Shown here: one piece after another, positions 25,074 through 32,878 of the stretch
How the letters are laid out: every line of letters starts with the position of its first letter
Position numbering within the stretch: position 1 is the stretch's first letter
Assembly: GCF_028475105.1 (NCBI RefSeq)
Contig: NZ_CP116936.1
Coordinates: forward strand, 1,612,001 to 1,676,000
From: Micromonospora sp. LH3U1
GTDB taxonomy: Bacteria > Actinomycetota > Actinomycetes > Mycobacteriales > Micromonosporaceae
Direction of reading: 5' to 3'
Length of the DNA: 64,000 nt
The notes under the pieces: model-generated
Database searches by the model: none
What the model saw: the letters and a program-made list of their open reading frames with translations, nothing else
Told to the model about the DNA's origin: nothing
Position numbers and translations under genes: made by a program

Positions 25074-26836
25074 ACGCCTTCGACGTCGTGCTCCTTGCGG
25101 CCGTCCTCGTTCTCGCGGTGGTGGTGATCGGGGCCGTGCTGGTCGGCATCCGGACACTGCGCCGGATGGGCGCTGCGCCGGCTCCGGAGGATCCCGCCTT
25201 CATCGCCGAGAAGGACCGCCAGGAGCAGTCGCTGGCCGCCCTGCGGACCGCGGCCGACGAGGCGAGCAGCACGATCGACGTGGCGAAGTCCGCGGCTGCG
25301 GCGGCCCGTACCGAGGCGGCGGCGGCGAAGGCGGAGGCGAAAGCGGCCCGCGCCGAGGCGCGCCGGGTTCTCGACGACGCCCGCGCCGAGGCGGACACCG
25401 TTCTGGAGCGCGCCCACAATCAGGCCGAGGCGGACGCCGAGCAGTTGCGGACGACAGCCCGGCGTAGCGGCGAGCGGGAGGTCGCGGTGCTCGCCGCCAC
25501 CACCCGGGAGCAGGCCGCCGAGGTGGAACGTCGGGCTGCCCGGATGGACGAGCGGGAGCGGATGCACACCGAGGAGGTGGAGCGGTTCGCCGAGCGGGAG
25601 CGGCAGCTCACCGCGGCGAGCGCTGCCCTCGCGGCCAGGGAGTCCGCGCTCGCCCAGCGGGAGACCGAGCTGGCCGAGTCGGAGGAGCTGCGCCGCCGGG
25701 AGCTGGAGCGGATCGCCGGGCTCACCGCCGACTCGGCAAGACTGGAGCTGGTCGAGGCGATCGAGACGCAGGCCAAGCGCGAGGCGGCACTGCTGGTGCG
25801 GGACATCGAGTCCGACGCGCGCAACACGGCCGAGCAGCGGGCCCGGCACATCGTGGTCGACGCGATCCAACGGGTCGCCAGCGAGCAGACCGCGGAGAGC
25901 GTGGTCAGCGTCCTGCACCTGCCCGGTGACGAGATGAAGGGGCGGATCATCGGCCGCGAGGGGCGCAACATCCGCGCCTTCGAGTCGGTGACCGGCGTCA
26001 ACCTGATCATCGATGACACCCCCGAGGCGGTGCTGCTCTCCTGCTTCGACCCGGTCCGTCGAGAGGTCGGTCGGCTGACCCTGGAAAAGCTGGTCCTGGA
26101 CGGGAGGATCCACCCGCACCGGATCGAGGAGGTCTACGACCTGGCCCGGCAGGAGGTGGAGCAACTCTGCCTCCGGGCCGCCGAGGACGCACTCGTCGAG
26201 GTCGGCATCACCGAGATCCACCCGGAGCTGGTGACCCTGCTCGGCCGCCTGCGCTACCGCACCTCGTACGGGCAGAACGTGCTCAAGCACCTGGTCGAGA
26301 CCGCGCACATCGCCGGCATCATGGCCGCCGAGCTGCGGCTCGACGTGCCCACCATCAAACGGTCGGCGTTCCTGCACGACATCGGCAAGGCGCTCACCCA
26401 CGAGGTGGAGGGCAGCCACGCCATCATCGGCGCGGACCTGGCCCGCAAGTACGGCGAGCACGAGGACGTGGTGCACGCCATCGAGGCCCACCACAACGAG
26501 GTGCCACCGCAGACCATCGAGGCCGTACTGACCCAGGCCTCCGACGCCTGCTCGGGTGGTCGGCCGGGCGCGCGTCGGGAAAGTCTTGAGGCGTACGTCA
26601 AGCGTCTGGAGCGGATCGAGGAGATCGCGGCCAGCAAGATCGGCGTGGACAAGGTCTTCGCCATGCAGGCCGGCCGGGAGATCCGGGTGATGGTCAAGCC
26701 GGACGACGTGGACGACATCGGGGCGGCCGTGCTGGCCCGGGACGTGGCCAAGCAGATCGAGGAGGAGCTGACCTACCCGGGTCAGATCCGGGTCACCGTG
26801 GTCCGCGAGTCCCGGGTCACCGAGATCGCCCGCTGA
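25070..26836 (+). CDS. rny: Ribonuclease Y
   Basis: Membrane-anchored endoribonuclease that initiates mRNA decay. 588 residues. One N-terminal helix (VVLLAAVLVLAVVVIGAVLVG, 6-26), a long Ala/Glu/Arg coiled coil to about residue 275, a KH RNA-binding domain at about 280-345 (MKGRIIGREGRNIRAFESVT), then the HD phosphodiesterase domain with FLHDIGKALTHEVEGSHA near residue 440 and AHHNEVPP. The length is a little above the ~520 of Bacillus RNase Y because of the coiled coil. Start ATG 25070 is coupled to the leader peptide. It ends against a strong bidirectional terminator shared with gluD. Confidence 0.95.
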   Translation: MNAFDVVLLAAVLVLAVVVIGAVLVGIRTLRRMGAAPAPEDPAFIAEKDRQEQSLAALRTAADEASSTIDVAKSAAAAARTEAAAAKAEAKAARAEARRVLDDARAEADTVLERAHNQAEADAEQLRTTARRSGEREVAVLAATTREQAAEVERRAARMDERERMHTEEVERFAERERQLTAASAALAARESALAQRETELAESEELRRRELERIAGLTADSARLELVEAIETQAKREAALLVRDIESDARNTAEQRARHIVVDAIQRVASEQTAESVVSVLHLPGDEMKGRIIGREGRNIRAFESVTGVNLIIDDTPEAVLLSCFDPVRREVGRLTLEKLVLDGRIHPHRIEEVYDLARQEVEQLCLRAAEDALVEVGITEIHPELVTLLGRLRYRTSYGQNVLKHLVETAHIAGIMAAELRLDVPTIKRSAFLHDIGKALTHEVEGSHAIIGADLARKYGEHEDVVHAIEAHHNEVPPQTIEAVLTQASDACSGGRPGARRESLEAYVKRLERIEEIAASKIGVDKVFAMQAGREIRVMVKPDDVDDIGAAVLARDVAKQIEEELTYPGQIRVTVVRESRVTEIAR

Positions 26837-26856
26837 GAGATCACGGCTGAGGCAGA

Positions 26857-26891
26857 CGAAGGGCCAGTCCGGATACCGGACTGGCCCTTCG
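26857..26891. terminator. Bidirectional terminator between rny and gluD
   Basis: Perfect 16-bp stem CGAAGGGCCAGTCCGG / CCGGACTGGCCCTTCG with a 3-nt loop (ATA). GCAG/CTGC extends the pairing beyond one mismatch. Placed between converging genes. Confidence 0.85.
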
Positions 26892-26906
26892 CCTGCGAGC
26901 GGAGTG

Positions 26907-27875
26907 TCAGACGCCTCCGGCGCCCTCGGCTTGGGACATGAGTGCCGTCGCCGGCGGATTCTGTGCCGGGGTGCCCGCGGTTTTGCGGCCCTTGGCGAGC
27001 CGCCGCTGAACGTACTGGGCGAGCTTCGACAGCGAGTAGTTCACCACGATGAAGAGCACGGCGATCACGACGTACACCTGGATCGGGTTGCCCAGCACGC
27101 CGATGATCTGCTTGCCGATGTTCAGGGTCTCCTCGTAGCTGATGATGAATCCCAGCGAGGTGTCCTTGAGGACCACGACCAGTTGGCTGATCAGTGCCGG
27201 CAGCATGATCCGGAACGACTGCGGCAGCAGGATCATCCAGGTGGTCTGTGCCGGGGACAGGCCGATGGCGCTCGCGGCCTCCGCCTGGCCGCCCGGCAGC
27301 CCCTCCATGCCGGAGCGGAGGATCTCGCCGATCACCACCGAGTTGTAGATGGTGAGGCCGATGACCAGATACCAGAGGTTGTCGAGGTAGAGGCCGAACT
27401 CGGGGAAGCCGCGGGCCACGAAGAAGATGGTGATCACGACGGGCAGGCCGCGGAACACCTCGACGCAGACGCGGGTGACCGCCGACAGCAGCGCGCTCAG
27501 CCCGCGCAGCAGGTACGCCACCGGCGTCGCCATACCGGTGAACCGGAGCCGGGTCAGGCTCTTGAGCTGGACCCGCAGCACGGCGAGCAGCGTGCCTACC
27601 ACCAGTGCGGCCACGATGGCCAGCGCCGCCGCGAACAGGGTGTTCTTGAAGCCGAGGCCGATCCGATCCCACACCTGGGAGAAGTTCTCGTTGGAGGGGT
27701 CGATCAGCGGACCCCACAGCTCCATCGAGAGTTGGCCCTTGTCGTCCAGCGGCCGGTAGATCAGGAAGTACGCCCCGACGAGCAGGACCAGTCCGGCGAC
27801 GAGGCTGCTGATCAGCGTGATCCGCCGCTGCCGGGGCCCGGGGACGTCGTAGAGGACGCTGGTCTGCTGACTCAT
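26907..27875 (-). CDS. gluD: Glutamate-type ABC transporter permease GluD
   Basis: 322-residue inner-membrane permease of the polar amino acid (HAAT) family. The permease core begins near residue 75. The EAA loop is GQAEAASAIGLSPAQTTWMILLPQ in outline, with PQSFRIMLPALISQLVVVLK after it, for docking the ATPase. The N-terminal ~70 residues include one extra helix and a periplasmic loop, as in Corynebacterium GluD. The start ATG overlaps the gluC stop (ATGA). Last gene of the gluABCD operon, ending at the terminator shared with rny. Confidence 0.9.
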   Translation of the reverse strand: MSQQTSVLYDVPGPRQRRITLISSLVAGLVLLVGAYFLIYRPLDDKGQLSMELWGPLIDPSNENFSQVWDRIGLGFKNTLFAAALAIVAALVVGTLLAVLRVQLKSLTRLRFTGMATPVAYLLRGLSALLSAVTRVCVEVFRGLPVVITIFFVARGFPEFGLYLDNLWYLVIGLTIYNSVVIGEILRSGMEGLPGGQAEAASAIGLSPAQTTWMILLPQSFRIMLPALISQLVVVLKDTSLGFIISYEETLNIGKQIIGVLGNPIQVYVVIAVLFIVVNYSLSKLAQYVQRRLAKGRKTAGTPAQNPPATALMSQAEGAGGV

Positions 27876-28579
27876 CGGGCCACCGCCTGTCGCTTCTCGA
27901 TCCGGTCCAGCAGGGCGCCGAGCGGCACGGTCATGATCAGGTAGCCGATCGAGATGCCGATGGCGACCGGGATGAAGGCGTAGCCCTCGGCTCCGGTGAG
28001 CTGATCGGCTGCTGCCGACAGGTCGCCGACCACCCCGAAGAAGCCGGCCAACGCCGAATTCTTGATCATCGCGATGATCACCGAGCCGAGCGGCACCACC
28101 GAGGCCTGCCAGGACTGCGGCAGCACCACGTGGCGCAGGTTCTGCCCGAAGGTCAGGCCCAACGACCGCGCGGCCTCCGCCTGGCCGGCGGGCACCGCGT
28201 TCACCCCGGACCGCAGCGCCTCGCAGACGAACGCGGCGGTGTACAGCACGAGGGCGATCAGCGCGAACCGGAAGTACGGCAGGTCGGTGCCGAGCCGGGC
28301 GAACAGCGAGTCGATCACCGGGATGCGGAGGAAGTCCGCGTTGGAGCCGAGCGCCGGCAGGCCGAACGCGGCGAAGAACATCACCACGGTCAGCGGCATG
28401 TTGCGGAAGACGTTCACGTAACTGGTGCCGAGCCCGCGCAGGGGCGGCACCGGCGAGATGCGGAGCACCGCCACGACGGCGCCCAGGATGAGGGCGCCGA
28501 TCGCGGCAAGTATGCAGATCTGGAGGGTGAGCCAGAAACCACCCGCAAAGACGTCGAACTTGTCGATGAGCACGTTCAC
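27872..28579 (-). CDS. gluC: Glutamate-type ABC transporter permease GluC
   Basis: 235-residue permease partner of GluD with about five helices. EAA loop in outline: GQAEAARSLGLTFGQNLRHV, then VLPQSWQASVVPLGSVIIAM. GTG 28579 (MNVLIDKFDVFAGGFWLTLQ) follows gluB by 41 bp. Together with GluD it forms the membrane channel of the importer. Family assignment is firm; the substrate (glutamate, possibly also aspartate or glutamine) is inferred from operon order and similarity to the Corynebacterium system. Confidence 0.9.
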   Translation of the reverse strand: MNVLIDKFDVFAGGFWLTLQICILAAIGALILGAVVAVLRISPVPPLRGLGTSYVNVFRNMPLTVVMFFAAFGLPALGSNADFLRIPVIDSLFARLGTDLPYFRFALIALVLYTAAFVCEALRSGVNAVPAGQAEAARSLGLTFGQNLRHVVLPQSWQASVVPLGSVIIAMIKNSALAGFFGVVGDLSAAADQLTGAEGYAFIPVAIGISIGYLIMTVPLGALLDRIEKRQAVAR

Positions 28580-28620
28580 GGGTCGGTGTTCCTCCCCACC
28601 CTCCAGATCGAAGGATCAGA

Positions 28621-29499
28621 TCAGTAGCGGTTGATGGTGGGCGCCGAGCCCAGTTCCGCGCCGAACTTGCCGGCGGTGTCGTCCCAGGCCTTCTTCCAGC
28701 TACCGTCGCCGACCGCCTTGTCCAGCGCGTCGTTGATGAAGCTGCGGAAGTCCGCGTCCTCCTTCTTCACCCCGATGCCGTACGGCTCCTTGGTGAAGTT
28801 GGTGCCGGCCAGCTTGAAGGAGGCCTCGTCCTTGGCGATGTAGCCGAGCAGGATCACGTTGTCCGTGGTCACGGCGTCGACCTGGCCGCCCTTGAGGGCG
28901 TCCCGGCACTTGTCGTAGGTGTCGAAGAGCACCAGCTGGGTGCCGACGTCCTTGACGTACGTCTTGATCGTCTCGGCCGGGGTGGAGCCGGTGACCGAGC
29001 AGACCTTCTTGGTGCCGTCCTTGAACGAGTCCGGACCGGTGATGGTGGTGTCGTCCTTCTTGACCAGGATGTTCTGGCCGGCCTCGTAGTACGGGCCCGC
29101 GAAGGCGATCCGCTCCTTGCGCTTGTCGTTGATCGTGTACGTCGCGGCGACGAAGTCGACGGTGCCGTTGACGATGACGTCCTCACGGACCTTCGACGGC
29201 GTCTCGACGTACTCGATCTTGTCCTCGGGGATGCCGAGCTCCTTGACGATGATCTTGGCGATCTCGACGTCGAAGCCCTCGGGCTTGCCGGACAAGCCCT
29301 TCTGGCCGAAGCCCGGCTGGTCGAACTTGGTGCCGACCTTGATCTTCTGGGCCTTGTTCAGCTTCTCCATGGTGCTGCCGGCGGTGAAGGACTTGCTGCC
29401 AGCACCGGTGCCCTCCCCGCCGTCGTCGTCACCGCAGGCGGTGAGGCCGAGCGCCAGAGCGGCGACCGCGGCGACTGCCGCAACGCGCTTCATACGCAT
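28621..29499 (-). CDS. gluB: Glutamate-binding lipoprotein GluB
   Basis: 292-residue extracytoplasmic solute-binding lipoprotein. Signal peptide MRMKRVAAVAAVAALALG with lipobox LTAC; Cys22 is the lipidated residue, followed by an acidic linker. The SBP_bac_3 domain runs from about residue 45 (KIKVGTKFDQPGFGQKGLSG, FVAATYTINDKRKERIAFAG, FKDGTKKVCSVTGSTPAETI). ATG 29499 is chosen because GAAGGAG lies 6 nt upstream; the longer frame to 29547 would bury the signal peptide. It delivers ligand to GluCD. Confidence 0.93.
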   Translation of the reverse strand: MRMKRVAAVAAVAALALGLTACGDDDGGEGTGAGSKSFTAGSTMEKLNKAQKIKVGTKFDQPGFGQKGLSGKPEGFDVEIAKIIVKELGIPEDKIEYVETPSKVREDVIVNGTVDFVAATYTINDKRKERIAFAGPYYEAGQNILVKKDDTTITGPDSFKDGTKKVCSVTGSTPAETIKTYVKDVGTQLVLFDTYDKCRDALKGGQVDAVTTDNVILLGYIAKDEASFKLAGTNFTKEPYGIGVKKEDADFRSFINDALDKAVGDGSWKKAWDDTAGKFGAELGSAPTINRY

Positions 29500-29556
29500 A
29501 CTTTTCTCCTTCTTCAACGGAGCCCACCGAGGTGCGGCACGCTCCACTACGGACGC

Positions 29557-30312
29557 CTAGTGCGTGAGGATCTTGGAGAGGAAGTCCCGGGCCCGCTCGC
29601 TGCGCGGGTTGGCGAAGAACTCCGCAGGCGGGGCGTCCTCGACCAGTTGCCCGTCGGCCATGAAGATGACCCGGTTCGCTGCGTGCCGGGCGAAGCCCAT
29701 CTCGTGGGTCACCACGACCATCGTCATGCCGTCGCTGGCCAGCGAGGTCATCACGTCGAGCACCTCGCCGACCATCTCCGGGTCCAGTGCGCTGGTCGGC
29801 TCATCGAAGAGCATCGCCTTGGGCTGCATGGCCAGCGCCCGGGCGATGGCCGCCCGCTGCTGCTGGCCGCCGGAGAGCTGGGCCGGGAACTTGTCTGCCT
29901 GGTTGGCGATGCCGACCCGGTCGAGCAGGGCCAGGCCACGCTCGCGGGCGGCGGCCGGCTTCTCCTTGCGGACCTTGATCGGGCCGAGGGTGACGTTCTC
30001 CAGGATGGTCTTGTGGGCGAAGAGGTTGAAGGACTGGAACACCATGCCCACCTCGCTGCGCAGCTTGGCGAGGGGCTTGCCCTCGGCCGGCAGCGGCTGA
30101 CCGTCGAAGGTGATGGTGCCGGAACTGATCGGTTCCAGTCGGTTGATGGCGCGGCACAGCGTCGACTTGCCGGAGCCGGACGGGCCGATGACCACGACCA
30201 CCTCGCCCCGACCCACCGACAGTGAGACGTCGTCCAGCACGTGCAGCGGCCCGAACCACTTGTTGACCGCGTCCAGCACGATGAGCGGTTCGCCCGTCGT
30301 CACGTCGTCCAC
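29557..30312 (-). CDS. gluA: Glutamate-type ABC transporter ATPase GluA
   Basis: 251-residue ATPase energising GluBCD. Walker [10 protein letters not shown] at 43-51, signature LSGGQQQR, Walker B in [13 protein letters not shown] and switch His in [18 protein letters not shown] 30312 and GTG 30303 are both possible starts; the second has GGTGG 6 nt upstream. First gene of the operon: gluA, 57 bp, gluB, 41 bp, gluC, overlap, gluD. A possible -10 (TACAGT) on this strand lies at 30367-30362. Confidence 0.92.
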   Translation of the reverse strand: MDDVTTGEPLIVLDAVNKWFGPLHVLDDVSLSVGRGEVVVVIGPSGSGKSTLCRAINRLEPISSGTITFDGQPLPAEGKPLAKLRSEVGMVFQSFNLFAHKTILENVTLGPIKVRKEKPAAARERGLALLDRVGIANQADKFPAQLSGGQQQRAAIARALAMQPKAMLFDEPTSALDPEMVGEVLDVMTSLASDGMTMVVVTHEMGFARHAANRVIFMADGQLVEDAPPAEFFANPRSERARDFLSKILTH

Positions 30313-30361
30313 CGTCCCTGTCGTCTCCCCGGATAGGGGTCGGTTGACCCCCGGTGCGGCC

Positions 30362-30367
30362 ACTGTA
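30362..30367 (-). promoter_or_regulatory. Candidate -10 of the glu operon
   Basis: TACAGT on the minus strand, about 50 nt before the gluA start. TTGCGT lies 19 bp further upstream as a poor -35. Weakly supported. Confidence 0.35.
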
Positions 30368-30433
30368 GGCGGCCTGATGTGGCAGAACGCAACCCAGCGG
30401 GTCACGGAGCGGTAACACCGGTCACGATCGTTG

Positions 30434-30445
30434 TCGGACGTCCGA
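30434..30445. promoter_or_regulatory. 12-bp palindrome in the gluA-selD divergent region
   Basis: TCGGACGTCCGA is a perfect inverted repeat located 63 bp before the selD start and 122 bp before gluA. Possible operator for either gene; regulator unknown. Confidence 0.35.
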
Positions 30446-30507
30446 TTCCGGTCATCGTGCGAGGCACAACGGTGGCGATCGTGGCGCGGTGCCGAGATCA
30501 TGGGGGG

Positions 30508-31497
30508 ATGACCGAACCGGTACGGCTGACCAAGTACGCCCGCGGCGGTGGCTGCGCCTGCAAGATCCCGCCGGGGGAGTTGGAGATCATGGTGGCTGGT
30601 CTCGGCCCAGCCACCGGGACCGCGGAACTGCTGGTCGGGTTGGACCACGGGGACGACGCGGCGGTGGTGCGGCTGGACGAGCGGACGGGCATCGTCAGCA
30701 CCGCCGACTTCTTCACGCCGGTGGTCGACGACGCGTACGACTGGGGCCGGATCGCCGCGGCCAACGCGCTCTCCGACGTCTACGCGATGGGCGGCACCCC
30801 GTTGATCGCGCTCAACCTGCTCTGCTGGCCGCGCGACGTGCTGCCGATGGAGTTGGCGGGCGAGGTTCTGCGCGGTGGCCAGGACGTCGCCCGGGAGGCC
30901 GGCTGTCACCTGGCCGGCGGCCACAGCGTGGACGACGACGGCCCGAAGTACGGCCTCGCGGTCACCGGCACGGTCCGACCGGAGGAGCTGATCACCCTCG
31001 ACGCCGGGCGGGCCGGGGTGCCGTTGTCGCTGACGAAGCCCCTCGGGGTGGGTGTGCTGAACACCCGACACAAGACCACCGGCGAGAGCTTTCCGGAGGC
31101 GGTGGCAACGATGAGCGCGCTCAATCGGGACGCCGCTCGCGCGGCGGTTGCCGCCGGCATCCGTTGTGGCACCGACGTGACCGGGTTCGGTCTGCTCGGG
31201 CACGCCTCGAAGCTGGCCCGGGCCAGCCAGCTCACGGTGGCCATCGACATGGCCCGGGTTCCCTACCTGGCCGGCGCGCGGGAGGCGCTACGCGACGGCT
31301 ACGTCAGCGGCGGCAGCCGGCGCAACCTGGAGTGGGTCACCCCGTGGACCGATTTCGGCGCGGCGGGTGAGGACGAGCGGTTGCTGCTGGCCGATGCGCA
31401 GACCTCGGGTGGCCTGCTGGTCGCCGGCGAGGTGCCGGGCGCGCCCGTGGTGGGTGAGTTGCTGCCCCGCGGCGAGCACCTCGTCGTCCTGCGCTGA
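30508..31497 (+). CDS. selD: Selenide, water dikinase SelD
   Basis: 329-residue enzyme that makes selenophosphate from selenide and ATP, the selenium donor for selenocysteine and selenouridine. GGGCACK near the N-terminus places Cys16, Cys18 and Lys19 at the positions of Cys17, Cys19 and Lys20 of E. coli SelD, so it is a Cys form, not a Sec form. [29 protein letters not shown] and [19 protein letters not shown] are the ATP- and metal-binding stretches. ATG 30508 follows GGGGGG. No selA, selB, selC or selenoprotein gene is in the window, so the selenium pathway served is not shown. Confidence 0.95.
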   Translation: MTEPVRLTKYARGGGCACKIPPGELEIMVAGLGPATGTAELLVGLDHGDDAAVVRLDERTGIVSTADFFTPVVDDAYDWGRIAAANALSDVYAMGGTPLIALNLLCWPRDVLPMELAGEVLRGGQDVAREAGCHLAGGHSVDDDGPKYGLAVTGTVRPEELITLDAGRAGVPLSLTKPLGVGVLNTRHKTTGESFPEAVATMSALNRDAARAAVAAGIRCGTDVTGFGLLGHASKLARASQLTVAIDMARVPYLAGAREALRDGYVSGGSRRNLEWVTPWTDFGAAGEDERLLLADAQTSGGLLVAGEVPGAPVVGELLPRGEHLVVLR

Positions 31498-31743
31498 CCT
31501 CTCGGCGGCCGTCGTCGGACAGGCGATCGCCGTCGTCGAACACGCGGTGGCGGTGGTGCCGATCGCGCACCATACCCGATAAACTGTCACCTTCCCGCTA
31601 CTCCGAGCAATGCTGCTCAGGGAAATTTTGCCCGGAATGGTCACAGACCGGTAACTTGCCCCCGGCTGGGGTCAAATGCCCCCCACCATCGTGTGTAAGG
31701 CCCGATCCGGAGGCCGGTGGGACGAACGCAGCGAGGAGGCGGA

Positions 31744-32223
31744 ATGACCGAGCTGTGGAACTGGAGAATCGACGGGGTACGTCCCGTGGAGGTCTACCCG
31801 GCGCTGGCCGAGGCGCTTGGTCGGGTGGTGATGCCGCTGGCGGTGGCCGACCCGGCCCGGCTGCCGACGTACGCGGTGGTGTGCGACGTCTGGCAGGCGC
31901 CGGGCGAGTTCGCGACGGTCGTGGATTGCTACGGGGTGCCCGAGCAGCTCCCCGAGCACGCCAGCATCGCCGCGCTCGCTCGGATACTGGGGCGCAACTG
32001 CCTGCTGCGCGACGACACGCTCGACGCGGGCCGGCACCTGCTCGTCGCACCGGACGGCACGGTCCGTCCGGTGCACTTCGACGTGCGGGACACCGACGAC
32101 GGCGAGGTGCTCAGCAGGCACCGGCTCTGCACGCTGGGCGACCCGGGTTGCCGGGGCTGGTCGCAGTGCCACCGCTCGCGCTGGGCACCCGACACGGTCG
32201 CCCCGGCGCTCGCCGCGGCCTGA
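31744..32223 (+). CDS. Protein of unknown function, 159 residues
   Basis: Soluble acidic protein beginning MTELWNWRIDGVRPVEVYPA; ATG 31744 has an excellent ribosome site (GAGGAGG, 6 nt). The C-terminal third holds HRLCTLGDPGCRGWSQCHRS with three Cys and two His closely spaced, possibly a metal site. No signal peptide or helix. I do not recognise the family. It precedes the fxs operon but is separated from it by the convergent DUF2277 gene. The 246-bp gap before it holds a perfect small hairpin (GAGCA-atgc-TGCTC near 31605) and no obvious promoter. Confidence 0.7.
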   Translation: MTELWNWRIDGVRPVEVYPALAEALGRVVMPLAVADPARLPTYAVVCDVWQAPGEFATVVDCYGVPEQLPEHASIAALARILGRNCLLRDDTLDAGRHLLVAPDGTVRPVHFDVRDTDDGEVLSRHRLCTLGDPGCRGWSQCHRSRWAPDTVAPALAAA

Positions 32224-32237
32224 CCCGCCACGGGTCA
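32221..32237. terminator. Short hairpin at the 159-residue gene's stop
   Basis: TGACCCG-cca-CGGGTCA, a perfect 7-bp stem that includes the stop codon itself, between converging genes. A second GC-rich imperfect hairpin follows directly. Confidence 0.5.
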
Positions 32238-32274
32238 GGCCCGGCCGGCCGGGGCCGCGCCGGCGACACGGTGA

Positions 32275-32523
32275 TCAGCTGGAGGCGGTGGCCTGCCGGT
32301 CCGGGGTGCCCGTTCCGGCACCCCGCACCACCAGTTGGTCGAGCAGGGTGCGCGTCGCTTCGGCCACGGCGGCCACTGCGGCGTCGAACGCGGCGGCGTT
32401 GTGCGCGGCGGGCGCCCGGAAGCCAGAGATCTTCCGGACGTACTGCAACGCCGCCGCCTCGACGTCCGCGTCGGTCACCTGCGGGGTGAACGGCTCACGC
32501 AGCGTCTTGATGCTCCGGCACAT
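32275..32523 (-). CDS. DUF2277 protein
   Basis: 82-residue protein recognised as DUF2277 from MCRSIKTLREPFTP and the conserved ALQYVRKISGFRAPAAHN. Function unknown; the family is widespread in actinobacteria. ATG 32523 follows AGGAGG (32531-32536 on this strand). The last 15 residues are Gly/Thr-rich. It is divergent from the fxs operon and shares its 163-bp promoter region. Confidence 0.88.
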   Translation of the reverse strand: MCRSIKTLREPFTPQVTDADVEAAALQYVRKISGFRAPAAHNAAAFDAAVAAVAEATRTLLDQLVVRGAGTGTPDRQATASS

Positions 32524-32583
32524 GTGCGCTCCTCCTCTGCCGGCACCCGGGTTGCACCCGCGGTGCCGGTGTTTGTACCGACG

Positions 32584-32612
32584 GTGACACTGGGTCGATA
32601 TTTGTCTATCCT
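32584..32612 (+). promoter_or_regulatory. Promoter of the fxs operon
   Basis: GTGACA (32584-32589; five of six match TTGACA), exactly 17 bp, then TATCCT (32607-32612). This is the best -35/-10 pair in the window for the vegetative sigma factor. It gives a leader of about 68 nt to fxsA. Confidence 0.65.
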
Positions 32613-32625
32613 GGTCACGGACCAG
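32611..32625. promoter_or_regulatory. Palindromic operator at the fxs start point
   Basis: CTGGTC-ACG-GACCAG, a perfect 6-bp inverted repeat that overlaps the last two bases of the -10 and covers the expected start point (about 32619). A repressor here would block the operon. No regulator gene is encoded next to it. Confidence 0.55.
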
Positions 32626-32686
32626 AGCCTTTCGAGCCATTCTCGCCGCTCGCGCTCCCAGCGCCCCGGGCCCCCGGAGACTCATT

Positions 32687-32875
32687 GTGGACCACGCCCC
32701 CACCCGCCCATCCCGTCCCGACCTAGTCGACCTCACACGTAGCCTGCACATTCCGTTGGAGCGGATCGCCGTCGAGCACGCCGATCTGGTCGAGGCGGTC
32801 CGCAGGCGCGTCGTCGCGAACGAATCCGTGCCGTCCGGCAGCGTCCCCGTCGCCGCCTTCAACTCGTCCATCTGA
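32687..32875 (+). CDS. fxsA: FxSxx-COOH peptide precursor FxsA
   Basis: 62-residue RiPP-type precursor. It ends exactly in FNSSI (58-62), matching the FxSxx-COOH signature, with nothing after it. The leader part (PDLVDLTRSLHIPLERIAVE) is helical and typical of the family's DLT/L-rich leader. GTG 32687 lies 6 nt after GGAGA. The gene ends 3 nt before the radical SAM gene. FxsB-type maturases are reported to make a three-residue cyclophane by joining the Phe ring to the residue two positions on; here that would be Phe58 and Ser60. The final product and its role are unknown. Confidence 0.9.
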   Translation: MDHAPTRPSRPDLVDLTRSLHIPLERIAVEHADLVEAVRRRVVANESVPSGSVPVAAFNSSI

Positions 32876-32878
32876 GCG

